Positions 16,344-25,259 of a DNA stretch of 42,636 nt are shown one piece after another. The stretch spans positions 11,168 through 53,803 of the forward strand of contig DETM01000064.1 in NCBI GenBank assembly GCA_002361655.1. The letters run 5' to 3'. Under the pieces are notes generated by a model. The model saw only the letters and a program-made list of their open reading frames with translations, was not told the origin of the DNA and did not search any database. Made by a program: the position numbers and the translations under genes. The stretch's first letter is position 1; each line of letters begins with the position of its first letter. The DNA comes from Prevotella sp. UBA3288 (lineage in GTDB: Bacteria > Bacteroidota > Bacteroidia > Bacteroidales > Bacteroidaceae).

Positions 16344-18860
16344 ATGACAAGTCAATTTTCACCCAAGGTGTCTGAGATATTGGCCTTCTCGCGCGAGGAG
16401 GCGCAGCGCCTTTCGTCGACATCGGTAGGCCCGGAGCATCTGCTGCTGGGACTGCTGCGCACCAACGAAGGTCCCGTGTGGAACGTGTTCAACAGACTAC
16501 AAATCAACACTACACAAATAAAACAACAATTGGAACAACTCGTGCGAGAGCCCATGAACTTCTATACACCGCTCAACTCGCAGGAACTGGTCCTCAACGA
16601 GAAAGCCTCGAACATACTTAAACTGGCTGTCCTAGAGGCGCGTCTGCAGCACATGCAAAAAGTCAACGAGGAGCATCTACTGCTGGCCATTCTGCACGAC
16701 CAAGGAGACAACAAAGCCAAGGACGTGCTAGAAGACTGCCAGATGAACTACGACGACGTGCTGAGCCTGCTGAAAGCGGGTAACACCCCGAAAGATGCCA
16801 TCCAACTGCCCGAAGAAGACGAGGAAGAAGAAGGCGGACAAGCCACCACCAACACGCAGACACCCCAGAACGGCAAGATAAAATCGAAGTCGAAAACGCC
16901 CGTGCTCGACAATTTCTCGACCGATCTGACCCAGGCGGCCAAAGATGGCATACTCGATCCTTGCGTGGGTCGTGAGCACGAAATCCAGCGTGTCATCGAG
17001 ATTCTCGGGCGTCGTAAGAAGAACAACCCCATCCTCATCGGCGAACCGGGCGTAGGAAAGAGTGCCATCGTCGAAGGTCTGGCGCAGATGATTGCACAGC
17101 GTAAGTGCTCGCCGATGTTCTTCAACAAGCGCATCGTAAGCCTTGACATGACGGGCATCGTAGCCGGCACGAAGTATCGCGGACAGTTCGAGGAGCGCAT
17201 TAAGGCACTGCTGAAAGAGATAGAGCAGAATCCCGACATCATCGTGTTCATCGACGAAATACACACCATGATTGGAGCCGGATCGACACCTGGTTCGATG
17301 GATGCTGCCAACATCATGAAACCAGCACTTGCACGAGGCGCCATGCAGTGCATCGGCGCAACAACACTCGACGAATATCGCAATTCCATCGAAAAAGACG
17401 GCGCGCTGGAACGTCGTTTCCAGAAAGTGCTGGTGGAACCGACATCGGCCGACCAGACACTGCAGATACTGCACAACATCAAAGAACGCTATGAGGCGCA
17501 CCACCACGTGGAATACACCGACGAGGCCCTGTTGGCATGTGTCAAATTGACAGAACGCTATGTCACCGACCGGGCACAGCCGGACAAGGCAATCGATGCA
17601 CTCGACGAAACGGGATCCAGAGTCCACCTGCGTGCAGCCCACATACCGCCAGAGGTCGATGAAATAGAAAAACAACTGGAAGTGGTCAAAGAGAAGAAGA
17701 ACCGGGCCGTCGCCAATCAGAACTACGAACTGGCTGCCAGTTATCGTGACAATCAGACACAACTAGAGAAGCAATTGTCAGAGGTGCAATCCCGATGGAT
17801 TTCGGGCAACTCTGACGAACGTCAGACAGTGACCGACGCAGAGGTCGGCGACGTGGTGAGCATGATGAGCGGTGTGCCCGTACAGCGCATGGCCGAAAGT
17901 GAAGGAGCCCGGCTGAAAAGCATGGGTGCCACGCTGAAAGCCAGCGTCATCGCACAAGATGCCGCCATCGACAAGATAGTGAAGGCCATACAGCGCAACC
18001 GCGTAGGACTAAAAGACCCCAACCATCCCATCGGCGCCTTCATGTTCCTTGGGCCTACAGGCGTGGGCAAGACTTATCTGGCCAAGAGACTGGCTGAACA
18101 GATGTTTGGCTCGGCCGACGCACTGATACGTATCGACATGAGCGAATATACGGAGTCGTTCAACGTGTCGCGACTCATCGGAGCACCGCCAGGATATGTC
18201 GGCTATGAGGAGGGCGGACAACTGACAGAACGGGTGCGCCGCAAGCCCTACTCTATCGTGCTGCTCGATGAAATCGAGAAGGCTCACGGCAACGTGTTCA
18301 ACCTGCTACTGCAGGTGCTCGACGAGGGACGGCTGACAGATGGCAACGGACGATTCGTCGACTTCCGAAATACGGTGATTATCATGACATCGAATGCCGG
18401 CACACGCCAATTGAAGGACTTCGGTAGAGGTGTAGGCTTCACCGCCAGCAATATCGGACTGGCCATGGACGAAAAAGATCGCGAGCACGCCCGCAGCATC
18501 GTACAGAAAGCGCTGTCGAAGCAGTTCTCGCCAGAGTTTCTCAATCGTCTTGACGAAATAATCACCTTTGACCAACTCGACCTCAATGCCATCAAACGGA
18601 TTATCAACGTAGAGTTGAAACCGCTGATGAAGCGCATCGAGGACTTGGGATATTCAGTCGAATTGACCGATGCCGCCAAGGAGTTCGTAGCCACAAAAGG
18701 CTACGACGTGCAATTTGGAGCCCGTCCGCTGAAACGCGCCATACAGAATTATATCGAGGACGGCATCTGTGAACGGATTCTGACAGACGAGATTCCTTTG
18801 GGTTCTGTCATTCATATAGACAAACATCCTGACAACGACGAACTGGTGTTTACACTGTAA
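16344..18860 (+). CDS. clpC: ClpC-like AAA+ protease unfoldase
   Basis: The 838-residue Hsp100 protein unfolds substrates and feeds them to ClpP. It has the double Clp N domain (about 1-150, SREEAQRLSSTSVGPEHLLLGLL), an acidic low-complexity linker (about 153-185), AAA-1 with Walker A GEPGVGKSA (about 233) and IVFIDEIHT, and a short middle domain with a UVR-like NYELAASYRDNQTQLEKQL. AAA-2 follows with GPTGVGKTY (about 570) and SIVLLDEIEKAH. The middle domain is too short for ClpB. A VGF tripeptide in RGVGFTAS is placed where ClpP-binding loops occur. The gene is alone behind a sigma-54 promoter. Confidence 0.93.
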   Translation: MTSQFSPKVSEILAFSREEAQRLSSTSVGPEHLLLGLLRTNEGPVWNVFNRLQINTTQIKQQLEQLVREPMNFYTPLNSQELVLNEKASNILKLAVLEARLQHMQKVNEEHLLLAILHDQGDNKAKDVLEDCQMNYDDVLSLLKAGNTPKDAIQLPEEDEEEEGGQATTNTQTPQNGKIKSKSKTPVLDNFSTDLTQAAKDGILDPCVGREHEIQRVIEILGRRKKNNPILIGEPGVGKSAIVEGLAQMIAQRKCSPMFFNKRIVSLDMTGIVAGTKYRGQFEERIKALLKEIEQNPDIIVFIDEIHTMIGAGSTPGSMDAANIMKPALARGAMQCIGATTLDEYRNSIEKDGALERRFQKVLVEPTSADQTLQILHNIKERYEAHHHVEYTDEALLACVKLTERYVTDRAQPDKAIDALDETGSRVHLRAAHIPPEVDEIEKQLEVVKEKKNRAVANQNYELAASYRDNQTQLEKQLSEVQSRWISGNSDERQTVTDAEVGDVVSMMSGVPVQRMAESEGARLKSMGATLKASVIAQDAAIDKIVKAIQRNRVGLKDPNHPIGAFMFLGPTGVGKTYLAKRLAEQMFGSADALIRIDMSEYTESFNVSRLIGAPPGYVGYEEGGQLTERVRRKPYSIVLLDEIEKAHGNVFNLLLQVLDEGRLTDGNGRFVDFRNTVIIMTSNAGTRQLKDFGRGVGFTASNIGLAMDEKDREHARSIVQKALSKQFSPEFLNRLDEIITFDQLDLNAIKRIINVELKPLMKRIEDLGYSVELTDAAKEFVATKGYDVQFGARPLKRAIQNYIEDGICERILTDEIPLGSVIHIDKHPDNDELVFTL

Positions 18861-18946
18861 GCACCGGTTCTTCGTTTTTTTCTTAAAGAATCTTAAATGT
18901 GTAATAATAATAAGGTGGGATGGGTTTTCGTCTCAATTATTTTCAC

Positions 18947-18954
18947 TACCTTTG
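18947..18954 (+). promoter_or_regulatory. -7 box of rpsA
   Basis: TACCTTTG fits the consensus. Transcription would start near 18958, leaving a leader of about 125 bases. Confidence 0.65.
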
Positions 18955-18957
18955 CAA

Positions 18958-19082
18958 GCAATTTCGCCCAAAAGGGCAAATAGGATGCGGAGCAGACGCA
19001 GCGTCCTATCGAATATTAACAGTTTAACATGGCTTGATAACGTCTGCTCAAGCCACTGCCCTAGTGGGGCATCAACATTTTT
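18958..19082 (+). promoter_or_regulatory. Structured rpsA leader
   Basis: Local hairpins are 18981-18988 with 19001-19008 (one G-U pair), 19031-19037 with 19048-19054 (perfect 7 bp), and 19057-19061 with 19067-19071 just before the start codon. A perfect 9-bp long-range pairing, 18990-18998 with 19041-19049, overlaps the first two, so two folds are mutually exclusive or form a pseudoknot. S1 represses its own translation in E. coli through leader hairpins; a similar role here is inference. Confidence 0.5.
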
Positions 19083-20861
19083 ATGTCAGAATTAACAAAG
19101 AACGTTCAGCCGTTGCAGGACTTCAACTGGGACGAGTTTGAAAAAGGCACCGTGGCCAATGTGAGCAAGGAAGAACTCGACAAGGCCTACGATGAAACAC
19201 TCAACAAGGTGGCCGACCACCAAGTCGTTGAGGGTAAGGTCGTCTCTGTTGACAAGAAGGAAGTCATCGTCAACATCGGCTACAAGAGCGATGGTATCAT
19301 CCCCGCTACCGAGTTCCGCTACAACCCCGACCTTAAGGCCGGCGACACCGTGGAAGTCTATGTGGAGAGCGTCGAGGACAAGAGTGGCAAACTACTGCTC
19401 TCGCACAAGAAGGCCCGCCTGTCTCAGGCTTGGGATCGCGTGAACCAGGCTCTTGAAGAGCAGCAGATCATCCAAGGCTTCATCAAGTGCCGTACCAAGG
19501 GTGGCATGATTGTCGACGTATTTGGCATCGAAGCCTTCCTGCCCGGTTCGCAGATTGACGTTCATCCCATACGCGACTACGATCAGTTCGTGGGTAAGAC
19601 CATGGAGTTCAAGGTGGTGAAGATCAACCAAGAGTTCCGCAACGTGGTCGTTTCTCACAAGGCTCTCATCGAGCAGGAACTGGAGGCCCAGAAGCAGGAG
19701 ATCATCTCTCGTCTGGAGAAAGGCCAGATTCTCGAGGGTACTGTCAAGAACATCACTTCTTATGGTGTGTTTGTCGATCTCGGTGGTGTAGACGGTCTGA
19801 TTCATATCACCGACCTGTCGTGGGGCCGTGTTGACGATCCGAAGAAGATCGTTGAACTCGACCAAAAGATTAATGTCGTCATTCTTGACTTCGACGAGGA
19901 GAAGAAGCGTATTGCCCTTGGCCTGAAGCAACTCACCCCGCATCCCTGGGATGCTTTGGATCCTAACCTCAAGGTGGGCGACCACATTAAGGGTAAGGTT
20001 GTCGTCATCGCTGACTATGGTGCATTCGTTGAGGTTCAGCCGGGCGTAGAGGGTCTGATTCACGTCAGCGAGATGTCGTGGAGCCAGCACCTGCGCAGTG
20101 CTCAGGAATTCCTGAAGGTTGGCGACGAAATAGAAGCTGTCATCCTGACACTCGACCGCGAGGAGCGCAAGATGAGCCTGGGTATCAAGCAGTTGAAGGA
20201 AGATCCGTGGGAGGCCATCGAGGTGAAATATCCCGTCGGTTCGAAGCATACAGCCAAGGTGCGCAACTTCACCAACTTCGGTGTCTTTGTGGAATTGGAA
20301 GAGGGTGTCGACGGTCTGATTCACATCAGCGATTTGTCGTGGACTAAAAAGGTAAAGCACCCCTCAGAGTTCACCAAGGTGGGAGAACCTATCGATGTCG
20401 TCGTACTTGACATCGACAAGGAGAACCGTCGTTTGAGCCTTGGCCACAAGCAGTTGGAGGACAACCCTTGGGATGTCTTCGAGGCTAAGTACACTGTGGG
20501 TTCTGTTCACACGGGCAAGATTACCGAGATGCTGGAGAAGGGTGCCGTTGTGGCCCTCGAGGAGAATGTTGAAGGTTTTGCCACGCCTAAACACCTTGTC
20601 AAGGAGGATGGCACTCAGGCTCAACTGGGCGAGGAACTGGAGTTCAAGGTGATTGAGTTCAATAAGGACTCAAAGCGTATCATCCTCTCTCACAGCCGCA
20701 CCTTCGAGGATGCACAGCGCGATGAGAAGCGTGCTGCCCGCAAGGCTGCTCCCCGCAAGAAAGAAGAATCTCCGAAGATCGAGAATGTGGCTGCCAGCAC
20801 CACGCTGGGCGATCTTGATGTTCTAGCCAACCTGAAGGCTCAGATGGAGAAAGGTGAGTAA
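19083..20861 (+). CDS. rpsA: 30S ribosomal protein S1
   Basis: The 592-residue RNA-binding protein brings mRNA to the 30S subunit. Six S1 (OB-fold) repeats are visible. Domains 3-6 carry clear copies of the pattern GxVxxxxxYGVFVDLGGVDGLIHITDLSW (for example near 220, 305, 392 and 480), and the first two are more divergent, as in other S1 proteins. A basic tail KRAARKAAPRKKEE precedes the C-terminus. As Bacteroidetes genes mostly lack Shine-Dalgarno sites, S1 is expected to matter more than usual for initiation. A terminator follows. Confidence 0.95.
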   Translation: MSELTKNVQPLQDFNWDEFEKGTVANVSKEELDKAYDETLNKVADHQVVEGKVVSVDKKEVIVNIGYKSDGIIPATEFRYNPDLKAGDTVEVYVESVEDKSGKLLLSHKKARLSQAWDRVNQALEEQQIIQGFIKCRTKGGMIVDVFGIEAFLPGSQIDVHPIRDYDQFVGKTMEFKVVKINQEFRNVVVSHKALIEQELEAQKQEIISRLEKGQILEGTVKNITSYGVFVDLGGVDGLIHITDLSWGRVDDPKKIVELDQKINVVILDFDEEKKRIALGLKQLTPHPWDALDPNLKVGDHIKGKVVVIADYGAFVEVQPGVEGLIHVSEMSWSQHLRSAQEFLKVGDEIEAVILTLDREERKMSLGIKQLKEDPWEAIEVKYPVGSKHTAKVRNFTNFGVFVELEEGVDGLIHISDLSWTKKVKHPSEFTKVGEPIDVVVLDIDKENRRLSLGHKQLEDNPWDVFEAKYTVGSVHTGKITEMLEKGAVVALEENVEGFATPKHLVKEDGTQAQLGEELEFKVIEFNKDSKRIILSHSRTFEDAQRDEKRAARKAAPRKKEESPKIENVAASTTLGDLDVLANLKAQMEKGE

Positions 20862-20879
20862 TCGGAATCATCTTCAATA

Positions 20880-20922
20880 GAAAAGGGGGCTGCGACTCAA
20901 CTGAGTAAGCAGCCCTCTTTTC
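20880..20922. terminator. Bidirectional terminator between rpsA and the MBL gene
   Basis: Arms 20880-20893 and 20909-20922 (gaaaagggggctgc) pair with one G-U, and an inner perfect ACTCA/TGAGT stem continues the hairpin. A-rich and T-rich flanks make it work on both strands, ending the two convergent genes. Confidence 0.85.
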
Positions 20923-20924
20923 AT

Positions 20925-21728
20925 CTATTCCAATTCGAAAATACCTGTGGGCATGGTGCGTTTGAGCACATCGAGCATGAGGTCTTTGCCAACGACGATG
21001 CCATAAGAACGAAGCACCGACTCGACAGTCTTACGGGCAAGTTCCGGGTGGTTGTTCTCTTCCGACAGATGGCAAAGCCACACATGGCGCAGGTGCTCAC
21101 CCATATGCTGGGCGATGGCCTCACCGCACTGCGTGTTATTCAGATGGCCGCTGCCAGAGATGATACGGTTCTTCAGGTATTGCGGATAGGGGCCATTCTT
21201 CAGCATCTCCAAATCATGATTAGCCTCAATGACCAAGTAGTCGGCCCGCCCGATATATTTTGCTATTTCGTCTGTAATTCGTCCTACATCGGTGATGATA
21301 CAGAAGGTTACGTCGGCGGTCATGACCTCATAGCCCACATTGTCGCTACTGTCGTGAGGTACTGTGAAAGGTGTCACAGTAAAAGTTCCTATCTGCTGGG
21401 TGACGCCCGGTTCGACATAACGCCGCAGTTCGCTGCTCACCTTCTTGGCCACACAATAGTTGCGGTCGATGCCCTGATGAACGATACGCGTGGCATAGAC
21501 GGGCAGATGCTGTTCGTTACTCAGACTGCCAACCGATTTAATGTGGTCGGCATGATCGTGGGTAATCAAGATATGATGCACCTTCGAAAGACTTAATCCA
21601 TAATCCTTGAAGTGCTTTTTGAGTCCACGAATGCCCACACCGGCATCAATGAAAAGCCCATCGGTTTCTGTGTATAGGTAATAGCAGTTGCCACTGCTCC
21701 CACTTCCTATTGCTATAAACTTCAACAT
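20925..21728 (-). CDS. Metallo-beta-lactamase fold hydrolase (YycJ/WalJ-like)
   Basis: The 267-residue protein has the metal-binding motif THDHADH (His57, His59, Asp61, His62), an early GSGSSGNCYYLYT strand and later DVGRITDEI and VWLCHLSEENNHPE. This matches YycJ-type proteins, which are thought to be nucleases linked to DNA processing or cell-wall signalling. The ATG at 21728 is chosen because MLKFIAIGSGSSGNC is the usual start; upstream in-frame sequence overlaps the end of tamL. It lies 46 bases after the tamL stop and is probably co-transcribed. Confidence 0.85.
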   Translation of the reverse strand: MLKFIAIGSGSSGNCYYLYTETDGLFIDAGVGIRGLKKHFKDYGLSLSKVHHILITHDHADHIKSVGSLSNEQHLPVYATRIVHQGIDRNYCVAKKVSSELRRYVEPGVTQQIGTFTVTPFTVPHDSSDNVGYEVMTADVTFCIITDVGRITDEIAKYIGRADYLVIEANHDLEMLKNGPYPQYLKNRIISGSGHLNNTQCGEAIAQHMGEHLRHVWLCHLSEENNHPELARKTVESVLRSYGIVVGKDLMLDVLKRTMPTGIFELE

Positions 21729-21774
21729 TGATTCTAATTTTTTCTCTTTCTTACTTTCAATCACTCGATCTAAT

Positions 21775-23991
21775 TTAGAACGGCATTCCCACTGCAAAAT
21801 GGAAGGCATTGTCACGACTGAACTTCGGATGTATGATCGGATAGTGCTCGTCGCCATCCTCATAGGCAGGATTGATGGCCTTCATACCCAAGTCGAAACG
21901 CAGAATGAAATAGTCGAAGTTTAGGCGGATGCCCATGCCATAGCCGACAGCCAACTGGTTGGGCAGATTCTCGAAGCGGAACTGTCCGCCCGGTTGTTCT
22001 GCATATTCGCGTAGTGTCCAGATATTGCCGGCATCGATGAATAACGCACCACTGAACTTCCAGAACAATTTTGTGCGATACTCCACGTTGAGGTCGAGTT
22101 TCATGTCGCCTGTCTGGTTGATGAAGTTGATACGGCCGTCTTTTTCCTTATATTTGCCGGGGCCCAAAGAACGGACACTCCAGCCACGAACGCTGTTGGC
22201 TCCACCAGAGAAATAGCGCTTCTCGAATGGCAGCACGTTGGAGTTGCCATAGGGATAGGCTATACCTAAGCCTACGTGGAACACCAGTTGGTTGCTGGGG
22301 TCTATCTGCAATGTCTTACTGATATCGAAGTCACCCTTCACATACTGCGCAAAGGCAATGTTAAACACACGGAAATAGCCGCGGTCATCCTCTTCGGCAT
22401 GAAAAAGTTTGGCTCCCATCTGAAGCAGGTTGCCCGATGTCTCGATGTTTGCCTTCAATGCCAGATTGCCTTTCGTAAAGGAATAACCGAAGCCTATCTT
22501 TGTAATAAACAGATCCTCGTAATTATAGCGCAAGATAGCATTGCGTGTGTTGTCGTTCTCCAGATATTCTTGACGAAAGGTGTCTGAAATCCAAGGCATA
22601 AACACATAGTTCAGATCGAGCAGGTCTAATTGGTAGCGACTATTGCGACCGGGAATATTCCACTTATAGCGCCACGCTGCCGAGAGCAGTCGGCGATGAA
22701 ACTCCGGACGGTCCTGCAAGTCGTAGAGCAGCGACAACTCGCTGGTAGCGTTGATACGATGACGTACGGAGCGCTTGAGAAACGGCGAAATGAATCTGGG
22801 GAACTGCAGACGGGTCTCTACGCTATACTCCACGAAGTCCTGATTCGAATAGCCCTCCAGTCCGCGGATGGCCTCATAGGCACCACGCAGTTCGATGGAG
22901 AACACCTCGCTGCCTCTGAACAGATTACGATTCTGATAGGTCAGCGAGGCTGCTGCTCCAAGGTCGCCTGCAGTATTTGTCCCTTCCGGTTGAAAACTGA
23001 TGGTCGAAGGTTTGTTGTGCAGCAACTGGATGTCGCAGTCAAGCAAGTCGCTCTCGGGCACCTGACGCAGCAGGATATTGGTGTATTTCACTGCTTGCAG
23101 CCTACCGAAATGGTTGTATGTATTCTGCAAGCCCGACGACCTGTAGGGCTCACCGCTCTTTAAATGCGTGCACTCCTCCAACACGTGCCGACGCAGATGA
23201 ATCAGCGTGTCGTGCGGATCGCCATTGGAATATCGGATATGACGCATCCGATAGCGCGTGTGCAGGGTGTCGGCCTGTTCATTGCGATGTACAAGTGCAA
23301 GGCGCAGCGTCAAGTCGATGAGTTTCGTATTGGGAATAGTGTCGGCCTGATAGGTAATATATTCCTTGTGAAACCGATAGTAGCCATTGTCTGTCAAGAT
23401 GCCCGAAATACGCTTGCGCTCAGCATCGAGTATCGACACATCAAATTTCATCCCTTCTGCGAGCAGACTCTTGCTCGTACTGGAGGCAAGGATTCGGGCG
23501 ATACTGTCGTCGGCTATTTCCTGACGAATGGTTCGAATGAAATAAGGCAAACCTGGCTTAAGCAGATAAACCACGTTCATACGTTTGCCTACAGCATGCT
23601 GTTCCATGAACACCTCGGCATTGAGAAAACCTTCGTTGCGTAGTTCCTGTTGCAGGTCAATACTGGTGAGCACGGCTTTTGTGCTGTCGTAGATAACAGG
23701 GGGCTCGCCCATTGACTTAAGGGTACGGTTAATCCACTTCGTAGAATCGCGGCCGGAAAGTGAATAGGTGGCCAAAGGCAGTTTGAACAACGAGAACCAC
23801 CGCCGGTTGGGGTTTTGGCGCACATAGTTACGCAAGTGCGTCGTGTTCACTTCGCCATCGGTACCGATATTTTTCACCTTTACGCTGTTCAGCAGATAAT
23901 CACCGTCTTCCACGTATTTTATGGTGGAACAGGAAGTCTGCAAGACCGCCATTCCGACCAACCACAATACGATATGGAACACTTTTCGCAT
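21775..23991 (-). CDS. BamA-family outer membrane lipoprotein (TamL-like)
   Basis: The 738-residue protein begins with a lipoprotein signal (MAVLQTSC), then POTRA-like repeats (about 30-330) and a C-terminal 16-strand-type barrel ending in Phe (HFAVGMPF). Barrel features include FSGGANSVRGWSVRSLGPG, the conserved VRGW loop of the Omp85 family. A lipidated BamA homologue is typical of Bacteroidetes TamL, paired elsewhere with TamB and essential in Flavobacterium. It probably inserts or transports outer-membrane proteins. The ATG at 23991 is 6 bases from the predicted transcription start; longer in-frame sequence would cross the divergent promoter. Confidence 0.88.
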   Translation of the reverse strand: MRKVFHIVLWLVGMAVLQTSCSTIKYVEDGDYLLNSVKVKNIGTDGEVNTTHLRNYVRQNPNRRWFSLFKLPLATYSLSGRDSTKWINRTLKSMGEPPVIYDSTKAVLTSIDLQQELRNEGFLNAEVFMEQHAVGKRMNVVYLLKPGLPYFIRTIRQEIADDSIARILASSTSKSLLAEGMKFDVSILDAERKRISGILTDNGYYRFHKEYITYQADTIPNTKLIDLTLRLALVHRNEQADTLHTRYRMRHIRYSNGDPHDTLIHLRRHVLEECTHLKSGEPYRSSGLQNTYNHFGRLQAVKYTNILLRQVPESDLLDCDIQLLHNKPSTISFQPEGTNTAGDLGAAASLTYQNRNLFRGSEVFSIELRGAYEAIRGLEGYSNQDFVEYSVETRLQFPRFISPFLKRSVRHRINATSELSLLYDLQDRPEFHRRLLSAAWRYKWNIPGRNSRYQLDLLDLNYVFMPWISDTFRQEYLENDNTRNAILRYNYEDLFITKIGFGYSFTKGNLALKANIETSGNLLQMGAKLFHAEEDDRGYFRVFNIAFAQYVKGDFDISKTLQIDPSNQLVFHVGLGIAYPYGNSNVLPFEKRYFSGGANSVRGWSVRSLGPGKYKEKDGRINFINQTGDMKLDLNVEYRTKLFWKFSGALFIDAGNIWTLREYAEQPGGQFRFENLPNQLAVGYGMGIRLNFDYFILRFDLGMKAINPAYEDGDEHYPIIHPKFSRDNAFHFAVGMPF

Positions 23992-24000
23992 AATCACGTG

Positions 24001-24008
24001 CAAAGATA
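24001..24008 (-). promoter_or_regulatory. -7 box of tamL
   Basis: TATCTTTG on the minus strand, start near 23997, leader about 6 bases. Confidence 0.65.
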
Positions 24009-24021
24009 CAAAAAAAATCGT

Positions 24022-24029
24022 TATCTTTG
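24022..24029 (+). promoter_or_regulatory. -7 box of the rRNA methyltransferase gene
   Basis: TATCTTTG ends four bases before the ATG at 24034, where transcription is expected to begin. The mRNA would be leaderless or nearly so. Confidence 0.65.
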
Positions 24030-24033
24030 CACC

Positions 24034-24750
24034 ATGATTAGTAAAAATCAAATAAAATATATACGCCAACTGGAACTGAAGAAGTTCCGCAAGCGTGAAG
24101 GCATATTCGTTGCTGAGGGCCCTAAAGTGGTAGGCGACTTGCTGCGAGCGGACTTTCAGCCATGCCAACTGTTCGCCACAGCCGATTGGAACGACAGTGA
24201 TTATGAAATCGTTGAAGTCACGGACGACGAACTGCGCAAGATCAGTTTTTTGCAACATCCGCAGCAGGTATTGGGTGTTTTCCGCATTAAAAATACTGTG
24301 GCCATTGAGCCATCACCCTTGCGACTCGCCCTCGACGGCGTGCAGGATCCGGGCAACCTAGGTACTATTATCCGTATTGCCGACTGGTTCGGCTTTACCA
24401 CTATCTACTGCTCGGAGGACACGGTCGACGCTTGGAATCCAAAGGTCGTTCAGGCTACCATGGGCAGCATTGCACGCGTGAACATAATTTATACTGATCT
24501 GAAAGAACTGATTCAAACTGCCGAGATGCCCGTTTATGGCACACTACTCGATGGCGACAACATCTACGAACAGCCGCTCAGCAGTAAGGGTATCGTGGTG
24601 ATGGGCAATGAGGGCAACGGCATTTCGGAACCTATCCGACAACTCATCACACAACGGCTGTTAATCCCGCAGTTTCATGAGGGACCGGAGAGTTTGAATG
24701 TGGCAATCGCCACCGCCATCACCTGTTCGGAATTCAAAAGGAGAAATTAA
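24034..24750 (+). CDS. SpoU/TrmH-family RNA 2'-O-methyltransferase
   Basis: The 238-residue protein has an N-terminal substrate-binding domain (IRQLELKKFRKREGIFVAEG) and a C-terminal SPOUT knot. Its motifs are the family's three: LALDGVQDPGNLGTIIRIADWFG (motif 1), GIVVMGNEGNGIS (motif 2) and PQFHEGPESLNVAIATAI (motif 3). It should methylate a ribose 2'-O in rRNA or tRNA, in the manner of RlmB. The exact site is not predictable. The ATG at 24034 gives the family's usual length. Its 3' end overlaps the convergent GNAT gene by four bases. Confidence 0.9.
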   Translation: MISKNQIKYIRQLELKKFRKREGIFVAEGPKVVGDLLRADFQPCQLFATADWNDSDYEIVEVTDDELRKISFLQHPQQVLGVFRIKNTVAIEPSPLRLALDGVQDPGNLGTIIRIADWFGFTTIYCSEDTVDAWNPKVVQATMGSIARVNIIYTDLKELIQTAEMPVYGTLLDGDNIYEQPLSSKGIVVMGNEGNGISEPIRQLITQRLLIPQFHEGPESLNVAIATAITCSEFKRRN

Positions 24751-25259
24751 AGGAGATGTTGCATCAAGACGGCGTCATGGTAGTCATGACCATCATAGAG
24801 CCAGGTTGGCAGAAGGGCCGTCTGGCGATAACCGCACGTCTGAAACAGCCGCAGACACGATGTATGGTCGGACGGGACGACGGCATAGACTTGATGTAGA
24901 TGCAACGTGGACAGCGCATAACGATGTAAGGCGACAAGGGTAGCCTGACCGTAGCCTTTCTGACGCTCATTGGCAACGATGACGATACCCACCTCGGCAC
25001 GAAGATTCTTGGGATTGAAATTGGTCAGATCCACCATTCCGACAGTCTCACCACGTTCGTTCTCTACCATCATCCGCACTTGTTTGTCTATATATATATC
25101 GCTCGACGACTGACTGATATAGTCGTGGAGCACATAGCGCGAATAAGGCTCGTTGGTCATGCCCAAATGCCACAGCGAGGCATCGTTCTCCAAACTGTAG
25201 AGCATGTCAAGGTCTTCTGGTTCCATGGCACGTAGGCGAATGGCAGGTATATCTTTCAT
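24747..25259 (-). CDS. GNAT acetyltransferase (RimJ/RimL-like)
   Basis: The 170-residue protein has a GNAT fold of the RimJ/RimL kind: IRLRAMEPEDLDMLYSLEND at the start, VGMVDLTNFNPKNLRAEVGIVI in the middle, the acetyl-CoA loop RQKGYGQATL and VVPSDHTSCLRLFQTCGY near the end. It transfers acetyl from acetyl-CoA to an amino group, but the substrate is unknown. Its start overlaps the glycosyltransferase stop (ATGA), so it is last in the long minus-strand operon. Confidence 0.88.
   Translation of the reverse strand: MKDIPAIRLRAMEPEDLDMLYSLENDASLWHLGMTNEPYSRYVLHDYISQSSSDIYIDKQVRMMVENERGETVGMVDLTNFNPKNLRAEVGIVIVANERQKGYGQATLVALHRYALSTLHLHQVYAVVPSDHTSCLRLFQTCGYRQTALLPTWLYDGHDYHDAVLMQHLL

Noticed and set aside
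16728..17762. Long minus-strand ORF opposite clpC
   Set aside because: It is the antisense of a well-conserved coding region, with no promoter and no family resemblance.
18861..18946. Terminator after clpC
   Set aside because: A T-rich stretch is present but no convincing stem was found.
19392..20360. Minus-strand ORF opposite rpsA
   Set aside because: Its repeated pattern only mirrors the S1 repeats on the plus strand.
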